Shown one piece after another: positions 17,773 to 27,985 of a stretch of DNA of 64,000 nt (the first letter of the stretch is position 1; each line of letters begins with the position of its first letter). The stretch spans positions 1,561,912-1,625,911 of the forward strand of contig NZ_RCZB01000001.1 in the NCBI RefSeq assembly GCF_006438785.1. The letters run 5' to 3'. The notes under the pieces were generated by a model. It made no database searches and was not told the origin of the DNA. It was given only the letters and a program-made list of their open reading frames with translations. The position numbers and the translations under genes were made by a program. Source of the DNA: Rhodanobacter glycinis (GTDB lineage: Bacteria > Pseudomonadota > Gammaproteobacteria > Xanthomonadales > Rhodanobacteraceae).

Positions 17773-17797
17773 GCGCGTAACCTCCGCGCGGCCGACA

Positions 17798-19198
17798 TCA
17801 GCCCTTCTTGGCTTTGGTCAGCAGCTGGTCGAGCAAGGCAATCGCCAGATCGATCTCCTCATGGGTGATCTCCAGCGACGGCGCGAACGTGATCACGTTC
17901 TTGTACCAGCCGCCCACGTCCAGCACGAGGCCGATCTTCTTGCCGTTGTGCTCGAGGTCGCCCGCCAGGCCGATATCGACCATCTTGTCCAGCAACGCCT
18001 TGTTCGGGGTAAAGCCATCCTCGGTACAGATCTCGGCGCGCAGCGCCAGGCCAAGCCCGTCGACGTCGCCGATTTCCTTGTGCCGCTTCTGCAGGTCGCG
18101 CAGGCCTTCGAGGAAATGCGCGCCCTTCTTCGGCACGCTGGTCTCGTAGTCCAGCTCGTAACCCATCTTGATCACTTCGAGACCCAATGCAGTACCCAGC
18201 GGATTGGAGTTGAAGGTGGAATGGGTCGAGCCCGGCGGGAAGATCGTCGGATTGATCAGCTCCTCGCGTGCCCACAGCCCGGACAGCGGGTTCAAGCCGT
18301 TGGTCAGCGCCTTGCCGAACACCAGCACGTCAGGCGTCACGCCGAAGTGCTCGATCGACCACAGCTTGCCGGTGCGCCAGAAGCCCATCTGGATCTCGTC
18401 GACCACCATCAGGATGCCGTACTGGTCGAGCACCTTCTTCAGGTCCTTGAAGAAATTCATCGGCGGGATCACGTAGCCGCCAGTGCCCTGGATCGGCTCG
18501 ACGTAGAACGCGGCGTATTCGGCCTGCTTCACCTTCGGATCCCACACGCCGTTGTATTCGGTCTCGAACAGGCGCGCGAACTGGCGCACGCAGGCGTCCG
18601 AATACTCTTCCGGCGTCATGCCCTTCGGCCGGCGGAACGGATACGGGAACGGGATGAACATCGCGCGTTCGCCAAAGTGGCCGAAGCGGCGGCGATAGCG
18701 GTAGCTGGAGGTGATCGACGAAGCGCCCAGCGTGCGGCCGTGGTAGCCGCCCTCGAACGCGAACATCAGGCTCTTGCCGTTGCTGGCGTTGCGCACGATC
18801 TTCAGCGAATCCTCGATCGCCTGCGCGCCGCCGACGTTGAAATGCACGCGGCCATCCAGACCGAATTTCTTCTTCGCGTCCAGTGCCACCGTCTTGGCCA
18901 GCTCGATGCGGGTCTGGTGCAGGTACTGGCTGGCCACCTGCGGCAGCACGTCGATCTGGTGCTTCAGCACATTGTTCAGGCGCGGGTTGCCGTAGCCGAA
19001 ATTCACCGCCGAGTACCACATCTGCAGATCGAGGAACGGCGTACCGGCGGTGTCGAACATGTAGCTGCCTTCACCATGGCGGAAAATCTTCGGCGGGTCC
19101 ACGTAGTGCACGGTGTCGCCGAAGGAACTGTACTTCGCCTCGTCGGCGAGCAGCTGCGCGTCGTCGATGAAGCCGGCGGCGGTCTTGTCGATTTTCAT
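17798..19198 (-). CDS. Class III aminotransferase, L-lysine 6-aminotransferase-like
   Basis: 466 aa. It has the class III pattern: FEGGYHGRTLGASS for the phosphate/PLP ring region, MVVDEIQMGFWRTGKLW with the Asp that contacts PLP, VLVFGKALTNG with the Schiff-base Lys, and STFNSNPLG. The overall sequence (MWYSAVNFGYGNPRLN near the N-terminus and a GVTPDVLVFGK arrangement) resembles lysine-6/ornithine-type omega-aminotransferases. These pass an omega-amino group to 2-oxoglutarate. MKIDKTAAGF at 19198 is preferred over an upstream in-frame ATG because homology begins there. No semialdehyde dehydrogenase is adjacent, so the exact substrate is open. Confidence 0.8.
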   Translation of the reverse strand: MKIDKTAAGFIDDAQLLADEAKYSSFGDTVHYVDPPKIFRHGEGSYMFDTAGTPFLDLQMWYSAVNFGYGNPRLNNVLKHQIDVLPQVASQYLHQTRIELAKTVALDAKKKFGLDGRVHFNVGGAQAIEDSLKIVRNASNGKSLMFAFEGGYHGRTLGASSITSSYRYRRRFGHFGERAMFIPFPYPFRRPKGMTPEEYSDACVRQFARLFETEYNGVWDPKVKQAEYAAFYVEPIQGTGGYVIPPMNFFKDLKKVLDQYGILMVVDEIQMGFWRTGKLWSIEHFGVTPDVLVFGKALTNGLNPLSGLWAREELINPTIFPPGSTHSTFNSNPLGTALGLEVIKMGYELDYETSVPKKGAHFLEGLRDLQKRHKEIGDVDGLGLALRAEICTEDGFTPNKALLDKMVDIGLAGDLEHNGKKIGLVLDVGGWYKNVITFAPSLEITHEEIDLAIALLDQLLTKAKKG

Positions 19199-19259
19199 GG
19201 GAGCTATCCGGATTTGTTCGGGGATTCGGGAAACAGGGAGTGAAAACGCAGCCGCGCGA

Positions 19260-19955
19260 TCAGGACAGCGCGGGTGCGTGATGGGCATGGCTGATCAGGC
19301 TGCCGTCGAGCAGCTTCGGCAGGAAATCGAGCGCATCCTCGAAGCCGGTGATCGGCACATAGTCGATGCCCGCGGCACGGCAGTGCTCGATCAGCCGATG
19401 CTTGGCAAACACGAAGTCGACGGTATCGGCAGCGCAGAAATCCGACGCGCCATCGCCGATCAGCAAAGTCTTCGCACCGGTTTCGCGGGCCTGGGCCACG
19501 CAAGCGCATTTGCACGTGCCGCTGCGGCACCCATCGGCCTGGAACGGCGAGGTCAGCTGCCACTGCTTCGGCGGCTGCGCCGGCGCGAGATGATTCGCCG
19601 CCAGCGGCAGACCATCCAGACCATAGCGGCCAAGGATCTGGTGGATCGCATAGTCGAGACCGTCGCTGACCACGCGAATAGGCACGTTCAACTCACGCGC
19701 CTTTGCCACGAAACCGGGGAACGCGTGATCGATCCACAGACCGGCCAGATGGGTATCCAGTTCCTCCCGGGTCATCTGCAACAGGTCGACCTGCCCTGCC
19801 ATGCATTCGCGCGAACCGATGCGGCCGGCGCGCCAGTCCTGTTCCAGCACCTCCCAGCCGGGGCGGCCGAAACGATCGAGCAGCGAGTCGATCACGTCCT
19901 CGACGGAAATGGTGCCGTCGAAATCACACAAAATGGTCCAGCCAGACACGGACAT
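19260..19955 (-). CDS. HAD-type phosphatase, MtnX/phosphoserine-phosphatase-like
   Basis: 231 aa. The HAD motifs are in order: CDFDGT with nucleophile Asp11 and acid Asp13, VVSDGLD in the place of motif II, and a C-terminal LLIGDGASDFCAA for motif IV. A Cys-rich stretch (CRSGTCKCAC) in the middle resembles the MtnX/PHOSPHO-like branch. It hydrolyses a small phosphorylated metabolite; methionine-salvage partners are not seen nearby. The start MSVSGWTILCDFDGT is fixed by the nucleophile position. Confidence 0.82.
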   Translation of the reverse strand: MSVSGWTILCDFDGTISVEDVIDSLLDRFGRPGWEVLEQDWRAGRIGSRECMAGQVDLLQMTREELDTHLAGLWIDHAFPGFVAKARELNVPIRVVSDGLDYAIHQILGRYGLDGLPLAANHLAPAQPPKQWQLTSPFQADGCRSGTCKCACVAQARETGAKTLLIGDGASDFCAADTVDFVFAKHRLIEHCRAAGIDYVPITGFEDALDFLPKLLDGSLISHAHHAPALS

Positions 19956-20094
19956 CGACAGCACACTCGAATGACGATACCCGACAGGGTAGAAAAGCTG
20001 TCTTTCGGCGCCCTTTCCCCTTCCCGAACGGATGCTGAGTACGCGCGCTCCGCGGTCCACCGAAGCACGCCGACTACGCCTATGCTGCTGCTCC

Positions 20095-20877
20095 ATGTCC
20101 GTCGACCACCGCCCCCTGCTGCGACTTTGCCTGCTGCTGGCAGCATGCCTGCTGTGGCCGCTGCGCTGCATCGCAGCCACCGACCCTGCCGTGCTGGCGA
20201 TCGGTGCCGGCATGCAGCGCATGCCCAGCTGGCCCGGCGCGAAGAACCAGCACAGCGAGCCGGTGCCGTACCTGGACATCGAACTGCCTGGTCGCGGCAG
20301 CTTCTCCACGCTGGATGGATTGCGGATCGACCTGATTCGCGGCACCGCCTGGCATGGCGGCATCTATGGCGATTACCAATGGGGGCGCCAGCGCGGCGAT
20401 CTCGGCAGCCTGCGCGGAAAGATCGGCTCGCTGCCGCCGCGCATCAATCTCGGCGGCTACCTGGAATGGCAGCTCAGCCGGCAGCTCGACGTGGGCGGCA
20501 GCCTCAGCCATGACATCAATGGCGCCGGCGCCTATCTCGAGCTGTATGCCGAATGGGATCTGCCATCGATCGGCCTGCTGGAACATTCCGTCGCGCTGCA
20601 CTGGCAGGCGATGAACGCGCCGGCGATGAACCGCTTCTTCGGCGTCGACCCACCAGCCGCGCACGCCTTGTCGGTTCCGCCATGGCAACCCGGCGCCGGC
20701 AGCCAGCTCGCGTCGCTGGAGTACGACCTGTTCCTGCCCACCAGCAAGCACACCGGCGTGGCGCTGGTGCTGGTCTACGGACGCCTGCTCGGCGGCGCCG
20801 CCGACAGTCCGCTGGTCACCCGCTACGGCTCGCGCACGCAGCTGTCCGAGTCACTGGCGGTCGTCTATCACCTGTGA
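20095..20877 (+). CDS. MipA/OmpV-family outer-membrane protein
   Basis: 260 aa. A signal peptide (hydrophobic ~8-26, cleavage near CIAATD) is followed by alternating amphipathic strands ending in an aromatic/leucine terminus (VVYHL), as expected for a beta-barrel. The opening IGAGMQRMPSWPGAKNQHSEPVPYLDIEL matches the MipA/OmpV pattern of a purple-to-yellow scaffold barrel. The function in this family is mostly undefined (MltA-interacting scaffold in E. coli). It is flanked by minus-strand genes, and its 3' end overlaps the CPBP gene by 27 nt tail to tail. Confidence 0.75.
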   Translation: MSVDHRPLLRLCLLLAACLLWPLRCIAATDPAVLAIGAGMQRMPSWPGAKNQHSEPVPYLDIELPGRGSFSTLDGLRIDLIRGTAWHGGIYGDYQWGRQRGDLGSLRGKIGSLPPRINLGGYLEWQLSRQLDVGGSLSHDINGAGAYLELYAEWDLPSIGLLEHSVALHWQAMNAPAMNRFFGVDPPAAHALSVPPWQPGAGSQLASLEYDLFLPTSKHTGVALVLVYGRLLGGAADSPLVTRYGSRTQLSESLAVVYHL

Positions 20878-21624
20878 GCCCGCGCGCGTTTTCGGCAACG
20901 CGAGTACCAGCAGCAAGAACAACAGGTGGGCACCCATCGACAGGCCGGCAGCCGCGCGGGCATCCACCACCGAGGCCGGCATGAGACCAGTGAGCAGGCC
21001 ATTGCCGAGGTTCCAGCCCCAGTGCAATCCCACAGCGGCCCACAAGCTGCCGCTGCGCCACAGTGCCGTCGCGTAAGCCAGCCCGAAGCAGAACAACATC
21101 AACCATTCCAGCGGCCCGTTGCCCAACCGGTAGATGTGATTGAGTACATAGATCGCGCTGGACGCCAGCACGAACACCGGGCCGCTGCGCCAACGCAAAC
21201 CGGCAGCGCGATACCAGAAACCGCGGGTGAGGATATCCTCGGCCAGCGATGCCACGAAGGTGGACAGCAACAGCAGCGGCAACGCCGTCAGCACGACAAC
21301 GAGTCCGCCTGTCGCCGCCGGCGCGTCGGCCGTATAGACGCCCAGATGCAGGCCAAGCCACACCGCGCCAAACTTTGCCAGCACGGCCAGCAACAGGCCG
21401 CCGGGCAACCACCAGCGCAAGCCGTTGCCAGCGGCCAGGGCATACGCCGCGTAACCGCGGTAACCGAGCCAGCGCGACAGCGGCCACGCCATCACCGCGC
21501 AAGCCAGCATCAGCCCGGCCTGCACCGCAAAACTATGCAACCAGCGCTCACCTACGCCTTCGGCTGCCTGGTACAGCAGCCACAGCACCACGAACGCCAG
21601 CAGCGCCCGCCATCGATAAGTCAT
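20851..21624 (-). CDS. CPBP-family intramembrane metalloprotease
   Basis: 257 aa with about seven hydrophobic helices. The CPBP (Rce1-like/Abi) motifs are AEDILTRGFW in place of EExxxR, then SAIYVLNHIY (His/Asn) and HWGWNLGN (final His). The first Glu is followed by Asp rather than a second Glu, a conservative change seen in some members. Such proteins cleave membrane or prenylated peptides or act in bacteriocin immunity; the target here is unknown. The gene ends inside the 3' end of the convergent outer-membrane protein gene. Confidence 0.78.
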   Translation of the reverse strand: MTYRWRALLAFVVLWLLYQAAEGVGERWLHSFAVQAGLMLACAVMAWPLSRWLGYRGYAAYALAAGNGLRWWLPGGLLLAVLAKFGAVWLGLHLGVYTADAPAATGGLVVVLTALPLLLLSTFVASLAEDILTRGFWYRAAGLRWRSGPVFVLASSAIYVLNHIYRLGNGPLEWLMLFCFGLAYATALWRSGSLWAAVGLHWGWNLGNGLLTGLMPASVVDARAAAGLSMGAHLLFLLLVLALPKTRAGSQVIDDRQ

Positions 21625-21675
21625 TCCGCCCCCTTGTTGTCGACGCGTCAGTCCAGCATCGCGGTGCGCAGCATA

Positions 21676-21990
21676 TCAGCGGTCGTCGCGGGTCCAGATC
21701 GCACCGTCTTCCTCACGCACCGGAAAGCTGGCGATCGGTTCGTACGCCGGCGGTTTCGTCACCGCGCCGGTGCGCAGGTCGAAACGCGCACCGTGACGCG
21801 GACACTCGACTTCGAAACCGAACACCTCGCCGCCAGCCAGGTCGCCGCCATCGTGCGTGCAGGTGTCCTCGACCGCGTACAGGGCACCATCGATGTTGTA
21901 CACCGCGATCGGCGTATCGCCATCCCACACCACCTTGTACTCGCCCGGCAGGAGCTCGCTGCGGGTGCCGACCCTGACCCAGCCGTTCAT
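21676..21990 (-). CDS. Rieske-type [2Fe-2S] ferredoxin
   Basis: 104 aa, a stand-alone Rieske domain. The cluster ligands are Cys44-x-His46 (DTCTHDGG) and Cys63-x2-His66 (ECPRHGARFD). It carries one electron, as in ferredoxins of aromatic dioxygenases or NirD-like proteins. No oxygenase is nearby. It is translationally coupled to the upstream GNAT (ATGA) and lies in the run of minus-strand genes that begins with the suf operon, so a link with Fe-S assembly or its regulon is possible. Confidence 0.9.
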   Translation of the reverse strand: MNGWVRVGTRSELLPGEYKVVWDGDTPIAVYNIDGALYAVEDTCTHDGGDLAGGEVFGFEVECPRHGARFDLRTGAVTKPPAYEPIASFPVREEDGAIWTRDDR

Positions 21991-22535
21991 GGCGTGATTC
22001 CGGCGAACTCCTTGAGCAGCACCTCGAAGCGCAGATCGTCGCGCCGCGGGATGCCAAAGCGCTCGTCACCATACGGAAACGGCTGGTACTCGCCGGTGCG
22101 CCGATAGCCGCGCCGGCCATACCAGGCAATCAGCTCCTCACGCTGCACGATCACCGTCATGCGCATGGCGCGGCAATGCCATTCCTCGCGCGCGATGCGC
22201 TCGGCCTCGGCCAGCACGTGTTTGCCCAGGCCACCGCCCTGCTCGCCCGGATCGACCGCGAACATGCCGAAATAGCCGGCCTCGCCCTGCCGCTCGACAT
22301 GGCAGCTGGCCATGAGTCGACCGCCGCATTCGGCCAGCAGCAAGCGGCTGTCGGGGCGCCCGATCAGTGCGCCGACATCGGCCGCGTCGGTACGCCGGCC
22401 ATCGAGCAAGTGTGATTCGGTGGTCCAGCCGCGCAAACCGGACTCGCCCCGATAGGCCGACTCGACCAACGCCACGATGGCAGCAATGTCGGCGGCTTCG
22501 GCCGCGCGAAACACAGGAGGGTTTTGTATGCTCAT
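21987..22535 (-). CDS. GNAT family N-acetyltransferase
   Basis: 182 aa. It has a clear GNAT core: YFGMFAVDPGEQGGGLGKHVLAEAE (motif A, CoA pyrophosphate loop around residues ~95-120) and IAWYGRRGYRRTGEYQPFPYGD for motif B, the form common in small-molecule acetyltransferases. The start MSIQNPPVFRAAEAADI at 22535 matches the family N-terminus; an upstream in-frame region looks non-coding. It shares an ATGA overlap with the Rieske gene. Substrate unknown. Confidence 0.86.
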   Translation of the reverse strand: MSIQNPPVFRAAEAADIAAIVALVESAYRGESGLRGWTTESHLLDGRRTDAADVGALIGRPDSRLLLAECGGRLMASCHVERQGEAGYFGMFAVDPGEQGGGLGKHVLAEAERIAREEWHCRAMRMTVIVQREELIAWYGRRGYRRTGEYQPFPYGDERFGIPRRDDLRFEVLLKEFAGITP

Positions 22536-22594
22536 GCGCGAATCATAATGGCCGCTGTGCCTGCTCACCATGATCTGCCGCAAGTGCAGATGCA

Positions 22595-23530
22595 TCAGGC
22601 TCGCTGCTCGCCCATCCGGCCAGCCTCGTAGACTTTCAGGTGGGCATATACGACCGACAACAGCACGGGTGCGGCGTGTTGCGGATCGGCGCGGGCCAGC
22701 ATGTCGCCGACCACGTGATCGGCCTCGATGGCGTGACCATGCTGGAGGTCGCGCAGCATCGACGCGGTCAGGGTCGAGCCCGCCTCGGTCAGCACATGAC
22801 GGGCACGTTGCAGTGTCGCCTCGCCCGGCGCATGGCCAGCGTGCTCCGCCACCGCCCGGCATTCCTCCAGCAGGGCAAGCGCCGCCGCGCTGCCGCCCGG
22901 CGCGGCGGCGATGCTGCCGACCGATCCGCGCAGCAGGCAGGTGATCCCGGCCAGCGACGCAAGGAAGATCCACTTGTCCCACATGTCCTGCAGGATCGTT
23001 GCACTGGGTCGCGCGTCAAAACCGGAGTCAGTCAGGTTCGATGTGATCCGCTGCATGCGTTCGGAAGCACTACCGTCGCGCTCGCCGAAGGTGAGGCTGT
23101 GCGACTGGTTGAGGTGCTGCACGGCGCCTTGCGCGTCCAGCGTGGCGGCGATCACGCATTGCCCGCCCAGCACATGCGGCGCCCCGAATCGCGCATCCAG
23201 CAGATCGAGCTGACGCATGCCATTCAGCAGCGGCAGGATCGCCGTGTGCGGGCCGACTGCCGGCGCCACGTCGGCCATCGCCTGTTCGAGCCCGTACGCC
23301 TTGCAGCTCAGCAGGATCAGGTCGTACGGCTGACGCAACTCCGATGCCAGCACGGTTCGCGGTGCCGGCAGCTGCGCATCGCCGCTGGCGCTGCGGATCA
23401 CCAAGCCGGTGCGTGCCAGCTGCGCCGCGCGCTGCTCGCGCACCAGAAATGTCACGTCGCGCCCATGTTGCAGCAAACGCCCGCCGAAATAACCCCCGGT
23501 GGCACCTGCGCCAACAATCAGAATACGCAT
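22595..23530 (-). CDS. Ketopantoate reductase-family (PanE/ApbA) dehydrogenase
   Basis: 311 aa. The N-terminal Rossmann fold has GAGATGGYFG, then LLSCKAYGLEQA with the conserved Lys and LLNGMRQLDLL. The C-terminal helical domain has MWDKWIFLASLAGITCLLRG. PanE reduces 2-ketopantoate to pantoate with NADPH for pantothenate and CoA. Many genomes carry several paralogues of this family with other substrates, and no other pan gene is near, so the panE assignment is not certain. Confidence 0.82.
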   Translation of the reverse strand: MRILIVGAGATGGYFGGRLLQHGRDVTFLVREQRAAQLARTGLVIRSASGDAQLPAPRTVLASELRQPYDLILLSCKAYGLEQAMADVAPAVGPHTAILPLLNGMRQLDLLDARFGAPHVLGGQCVIAATLDAQGAVQHLNQSHSLTFGERDGSASERMQRITSNLTDSGFDARPSATILQDMWDKWIFLASLAGITCLLRGSVGSIAAAPGGSAAALALLEECRAVAEHAGHAPGEATLQRARHVLTEAGSTLTASMLRDLQHGHAIEADHVVGDMLARADPQHAAPVLLSVVYAHLKVYEAGRMGEQRA

Positions 23531-23533
23531 GGA

Positions 23534-24448
23534 TCAATCTCCTTTCGGTGCGGGTTCTGTCGCCATGTGCATGCGTGCCGCCTGGGCATCCTTTTCGCTC
23601 CACAGTGTGTTCACCCACCGTTTGATGCGCCCGCGAAACGCTGCGTCTTCGTCGTAACTGCCAGTCAATCCGGCCTCGATCGGGAGCTCGCGGACATGCA
23701 CGCGGATATCGTGCACGCGCCCGGCAATCAGGTCCATCATCGTGCACGGACCCTCCGGATAGACGATGGTGACGTCGAGAATCGCATGCAGCGCATCGCC
23801 CATCGCGTCCAGCACGAACGCCACGCCGCCCGCCTTGGGCCGCAGCAGATACCGGTATGGCGAAGACTGCGCGTCATGCTTGGCCGGCGTGAAGCGGGTG
23901 CCTTCGGCAAAGTTCATCACCGATACCGGCATATGGCGGAATTTCTCGCAGGCAAGCCGGGTCGCTTCCCTGTCCTTGCCCTGCAGCTCGGGATGTCTGA
24001 TCAGGGTTTCCCTCGAATAGCGTTTCATGAACGGGAAATCCAGCGCCCACCATGCCTGCCCCAGCAACGGCACCCAGATCAGCTGCTGCTTGAGGAAGAA
24101 ACGCAGAAACGGGATGCGCCGATTGAACACCTTCTGCAACACCGGGATATCCACCCAGCTCTGGTGATTGCACAGCACCAGATAGTTGCCGTCGCGACGC
24201 AGGCCATCGAGTCCGTCGACTTGCCAACGCGTGCGGGTGAATACGTCGAACAGTCGGTTGTTGACGCCGATCCAGCTCTCCGCGATGACCACCAGCACGC
24301 GTGAACAGGCCAGCCGCACCGCACGGATCGGCAGGATCACCTTGAACAGGGTGAACGCGAACAACAGCACCACGTGCAGCACGATGTTGATCGCCAGCAA
24401 CAGCAGCGCGAGCGGGATGCGGATCAGGCCGGGGAACGTGGCGAACAT
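23534..24448 (-). CDS. 1-acyl-sn-glycerol-3-phosphate acyltransferase (YihG-like)
   Basis: 304 aa. Two hydrophobic segments near the N-terminus (~12-40) precede the PlsC-type motifs: motif I NHQSWVD (His95, Asp100; the HX4D catalytic pair) and motif III EGTR (182-185). The arrangement and LRFFLKQQLIWVPLLG resemble the YihG/long-form LPA acyltransferases that finish phosphatidic acid synthesis at the inner membrane. The frame stays open far upstream inside sufS, but only MFATFPGLIRIPLA at 24448 fits. It ends 3 nt before the PanE-like gene. Confidence 0.88.
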   Translation of the reverse strand: MFATFPGLIRIPLALLLLAINIVLHVVLLFAFTLFKVILPIRAVRLACSRVLVVIAESWIGVNNRLFDVFTRTRWQVDGLDGLRRDGNYLVLCNHQSWVDIPVLQKVFNRRIPFLRFFLKQQLIWVPLLGQAWWALDFPFMKRYSRETLIRHPELQGKDREATRLACEKFRHMPVSVMNFAEGTRFTPAKHDAQSSPYRYLLRPKAGGVAFVLDAMGDALHAILDVTIVYPEGPCTMMDLIAGRVHDIRVHVRELPIEAGLTGSYDEDAAFRGRIKRWVNTLWSEKDAQAARMHMATEPAPKGD

Positions 24449-24528
24449 GGGATCAGTCGGCGGTGAGAATACCGGCAGGATAATGCCCTGCCCGCGACGA
24501 CGGAACCATTCGACCTTCCGACCCCGGT

Positions 24529-25773
24529 TCACATCAGCAGCTTGCGCACCTTGAGCAGCGCGACGATGAACGCGTCGATCTCCTCGCGCGTGTTGTAGAA
24601 CGCCAGCGATGCGCGCAGCGTGGCAGGCACGCCGTAGAATTGCATCAGCGGATGCGCGCAATGATGGCCGGAGCGCACAGCAACGCCCTGCAGGTCGAGC
24701 AGGGTGGCCATGTCGCTGGCTTGGGCGCCTTCGAGCAGGAATGAGATCACCGGTTCCTTCTCGGCCGCCTCGCCGAAGATGCGCAGCCCGGGGATCTCGC
24801 GCAACCTTTCGGTGACATAGGCAAGCAGGTTCTGCTCCCATGCATGGATCGCCGCGAAACCCACCGATTCGTAATAGTCGATCGCCGCCGCCAGACCGAC
24901 GAAGCCGGCAATGTTCGGTGTGCCGGCCTCGAACTTGTGCGGCGGCGCGGCGAACGTGGTGCCGCTGAAGCGTACCTCGCGGATCATCTCGCCGCCGCCG
25001 AAGAACGGCGGCATCGCTTCCAGATGTTCGCGCCTTGCCCACAGCGCACCGGTGCCGGTCGGGCCGAGCATCTTGTGCCCGGTGATCGCATAGAAATCGC
25101 AACCCAGCGCTTGCACGTCGACCGGCCGGTGCGGCACGGCCTGCGAGCCGTCGACCAGCAGCGCGATGCCGCGTTTTTTGCATTCGCGCGCGATCTCGCG
25201 CACCGGATTGACCGTGCCCAGCACGTTCGAGACATGGGTGACGCAGGCCAGCTTCACGTCCGGCGTCAGCATCTCGATGTACTTCTCGACGATCAGCTCG
25301 CCACGCTCGTCGATCGGTGCCGCCTTGACCGTGGCGCCGCTGCGCGCGGCGACCAGCTGCCACGGCACGATGTTGGCGTGGTGTTCCATCACCGTGGTGA
25401 GGATGCTGTCGCCGGGCTGCAGCCGCGGCAGCGCGTAGCTGTAGGCGACCAGGTTGACCGACTGGGTGGTGCCCGAGGTCAGGATCAATTCGTTGCGCGA
25501 CGGCGCGTTGATGAAGCGCGCCAGCTTGTCGCGGGCGCCCTCATAGGCGGCTGTGGCTTCCTCGCCCAGCTGATGCACCGCGCGCGCCACGTTCGCGTTG
25601 TGCTCGCGGTAGTGTGCATTCACCGCCTCGATCACCGACTCCGGCTTCTGGCTGGTGTTGGCGTTGTCGAGATACACCAGCGGCTTGCCGTGCACGCTGC
25701 GCGTGAGCAGCGGGAAATCCGCGCGGATGCGCTGGACGTCGAAGACCGTAGGGGTGGTTGAGGCATTCGTCAT
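24529..25773 (-). CDS. sufS: Cysteine desulfurase SufS
   Basis: 414 aa class V aminotransferase-fold desulfurase of group II. Features are VYLDNANTSQKP near the start, the PLP lysine in ITGHKMLGPTG, and the persulfide Cys372 in SGHHCAHP with the short active-site loop typical of SufS (not IscS). It takes sulfur from cysteine and passes it to SufBCD via SufE or an equivalent. It is the last core gene of the suf operon here; no sufE or sufA is visible downstream. Confidence 0.95.
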   Translation of the reverse strand: MTNASTTPTVFDVQRIRADFPLLTRSVHGKPLVYLDNANTSQKPESVIEAVNAHYREHNANVARAVHQLGEEATAAYEGARDKLARFINAPSRNELILTSGTTQSVNLVAYSYALPRLQPGDSILTTVMEHHANIVPWQLVAARSGATVKAAPIDERGELIVEKYIEMLTPDVKLACVTHVSNVLGTVNPVREIARECKKRGIALLVDGSQAVPHRPVDVQALGCDFYAITGHKMLGPTGTGALWARREHLEAMPPFFGGGEMIREVRFSGTTFAAPPHKFEAGTPNIAGFVGLAAAIDYYESVGFAAIHAWEQNLLAYVTERLREIPGLRIFGEAAEKEPVISFLLEGAQASDMATLLDLQGVAVRSGHHCAHPLMQFYGVPATLRASLAFYNTREEIDAFIVALLKVRKLLM

Positions 25774-25810
25774 GGCGTGTTCGCTTCGATGTGGTTGGCG
25801 CGAGAGTGGC

Positions 25811-25846
25811 CCCTCACCTCTGCCCCCTCCCCGCAGGGGGAGAAGG
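25811..25846. repeat. Short dispersed-type palindromic element
   Basis: CTCCCC and GGGGAG arms around a short GCAG-type centre, inside a pyrimidine-rich/purine-rich context in the sufD-sufS gap. This wording is common as a dispersed intergenic element in many proteobacteria. It could stabilise the 3' end of the sufBCD message. Only one copy of this type is noticed in the window. Confidence 0.5.
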
Positions 25847-25880
25847 TTTTACGGCAGCTCCGGCATCGCTGGAAGCAGGA

Positions 25881-27199
25881 TCAGGCATCCGGCAATTGCC
25901 CGACCAGCATGGCGGACAGATGTTCGCGCAATGCCTTGTTCGGCAGATCGTCCAGCACCGCTCGGCAGAATGCCGCCGTCAGCAACGCGCGTGCCTCTGC
26001 CAGCGGAATACCGCGCGAGCGCAGGTAGAACAGCGAACGCTCGTCGAGTTGGCCGACGGTGGCGCCGTGCGCGGCCTTCACCTCGTCGGCATAGATTTCC
26101 AGTTCCGGCTTGGTGTCGATCTCGGCGCCGGGCGACAACAGCAGGTTCTTGTTGCTGAGACTGGCATCGCTGCCGTCGGCGCCAGGCGCCACCACGATCG
26201 CGCCGCGAAACACCCCGCGCGCGCGGTCATTGGCGACGCCGCGCCAGTTCGAGGTGGAAATGGTGTTCAACGCCTGATGGCGGATCGCCAGCTGGGTGTC
26301 GATATGCTGACGACCGTGCGGCATGAACACGCCGCGGGTGTGGAATTGCGCGTCGTCGCCGATCAGCTCGGCCTGCAGGTCGTGGCGCACCAGTGCGCCG
26401 CCAAGCTCCAGCACATGCAGCGTGGCGCGGGCACGGGCGCGCAGGCGCACATTGTCGCGGCGAACCAGGCTCACGCCAATCGCGGCATGCTGCAGCACGG
26501 TGTGATGCAGCTGCGCGCCCTCGCGCAATTCGATGTCGCTGACCAGCGTGGCCAGATGAGCCTGTTCACCGCTGGCCACGTGCTGTTCGACCAGGGTCAG
26601 CTCAGCGCCCTCGCCCAGTTCGATCACGTTGCGTGCATGCCAGGCCAGATCGGCTTCGGCGGCGGCACCGACAAACACCAGCTGCACCGGCACGCTGATT
26701 TTTGCATGGGCTGCAACACGCAGGACCACGCCATCGCCGGCGCTGGCCGCATTGACCCGCGCAAATGCATCGCCCACCTCACCCGCATGCCTGACCGGAG
26801 CCGGCCACGACAGCGCGAAGCGCAACGGCTCCGCATCACCGCGCAGCACTTGCGACAACGGCTGCAGCGAGAGCCCGGCAGGCAGGTTGTCGAGCACTGA
26901 AAGATCGGCACGAAACGCGCCGTTGACGAAGACCAATCGCGCGCCATCGACACCGGGCAAGGCCAGCAACGACGCATCGACCACGCGCGTCTGCGCATCG
27001 GTATCGCCGCTGGCGAAACTGCGCTGACCGAGCCCGCGCAGCGTGGTGTACTTCCACGCCTCCACCCGCGTGTCGGGCAAGCCGCTGGCGGCGAACGCCG
27101 CGCGATTCTCTCGCCGCACCGCATCCAGCCAGGCGATGCCGCTGACCGGCAACGGCGCGTCCAGCAACGAGGCGACCAACGGCAAGGATGCCGACTGGC

Positions 27200-27203
<4 letters not shown>
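25881..27203 (-). CDS. sufD: Fe-S cluster assembly protein SufD
   Basis: 440 aa with the right-handed beta-helix core of SufB/SufD proteins. The C-terminal half contains RHQALNTISTSNWRGVANDRARGVFRG, the KNLLLSPGAEIDTKPELEIYADEVKAAHGATVGQLDE signature and a following YLRSRGIPLAEA. SufD pairs with SufB and the SufC ATPase to form the SufBC2D scaffold. It overlaps sufC by ATGA. The 107-nt gap to sufS is the only break in the core operon. Confidence 0.94.

Positions 27204-27981
<778 letters not shown>

Positions 27982-27985
<4 letters not shown>

Noticed and set aside
24449..25363. 300-residue N-terminal extension of the acyltransferase
   Set aside because: It lies inside sufS in another frame and is not acyltransferase-like. 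The hydrophobic N-terminus and motifs start at 24448.
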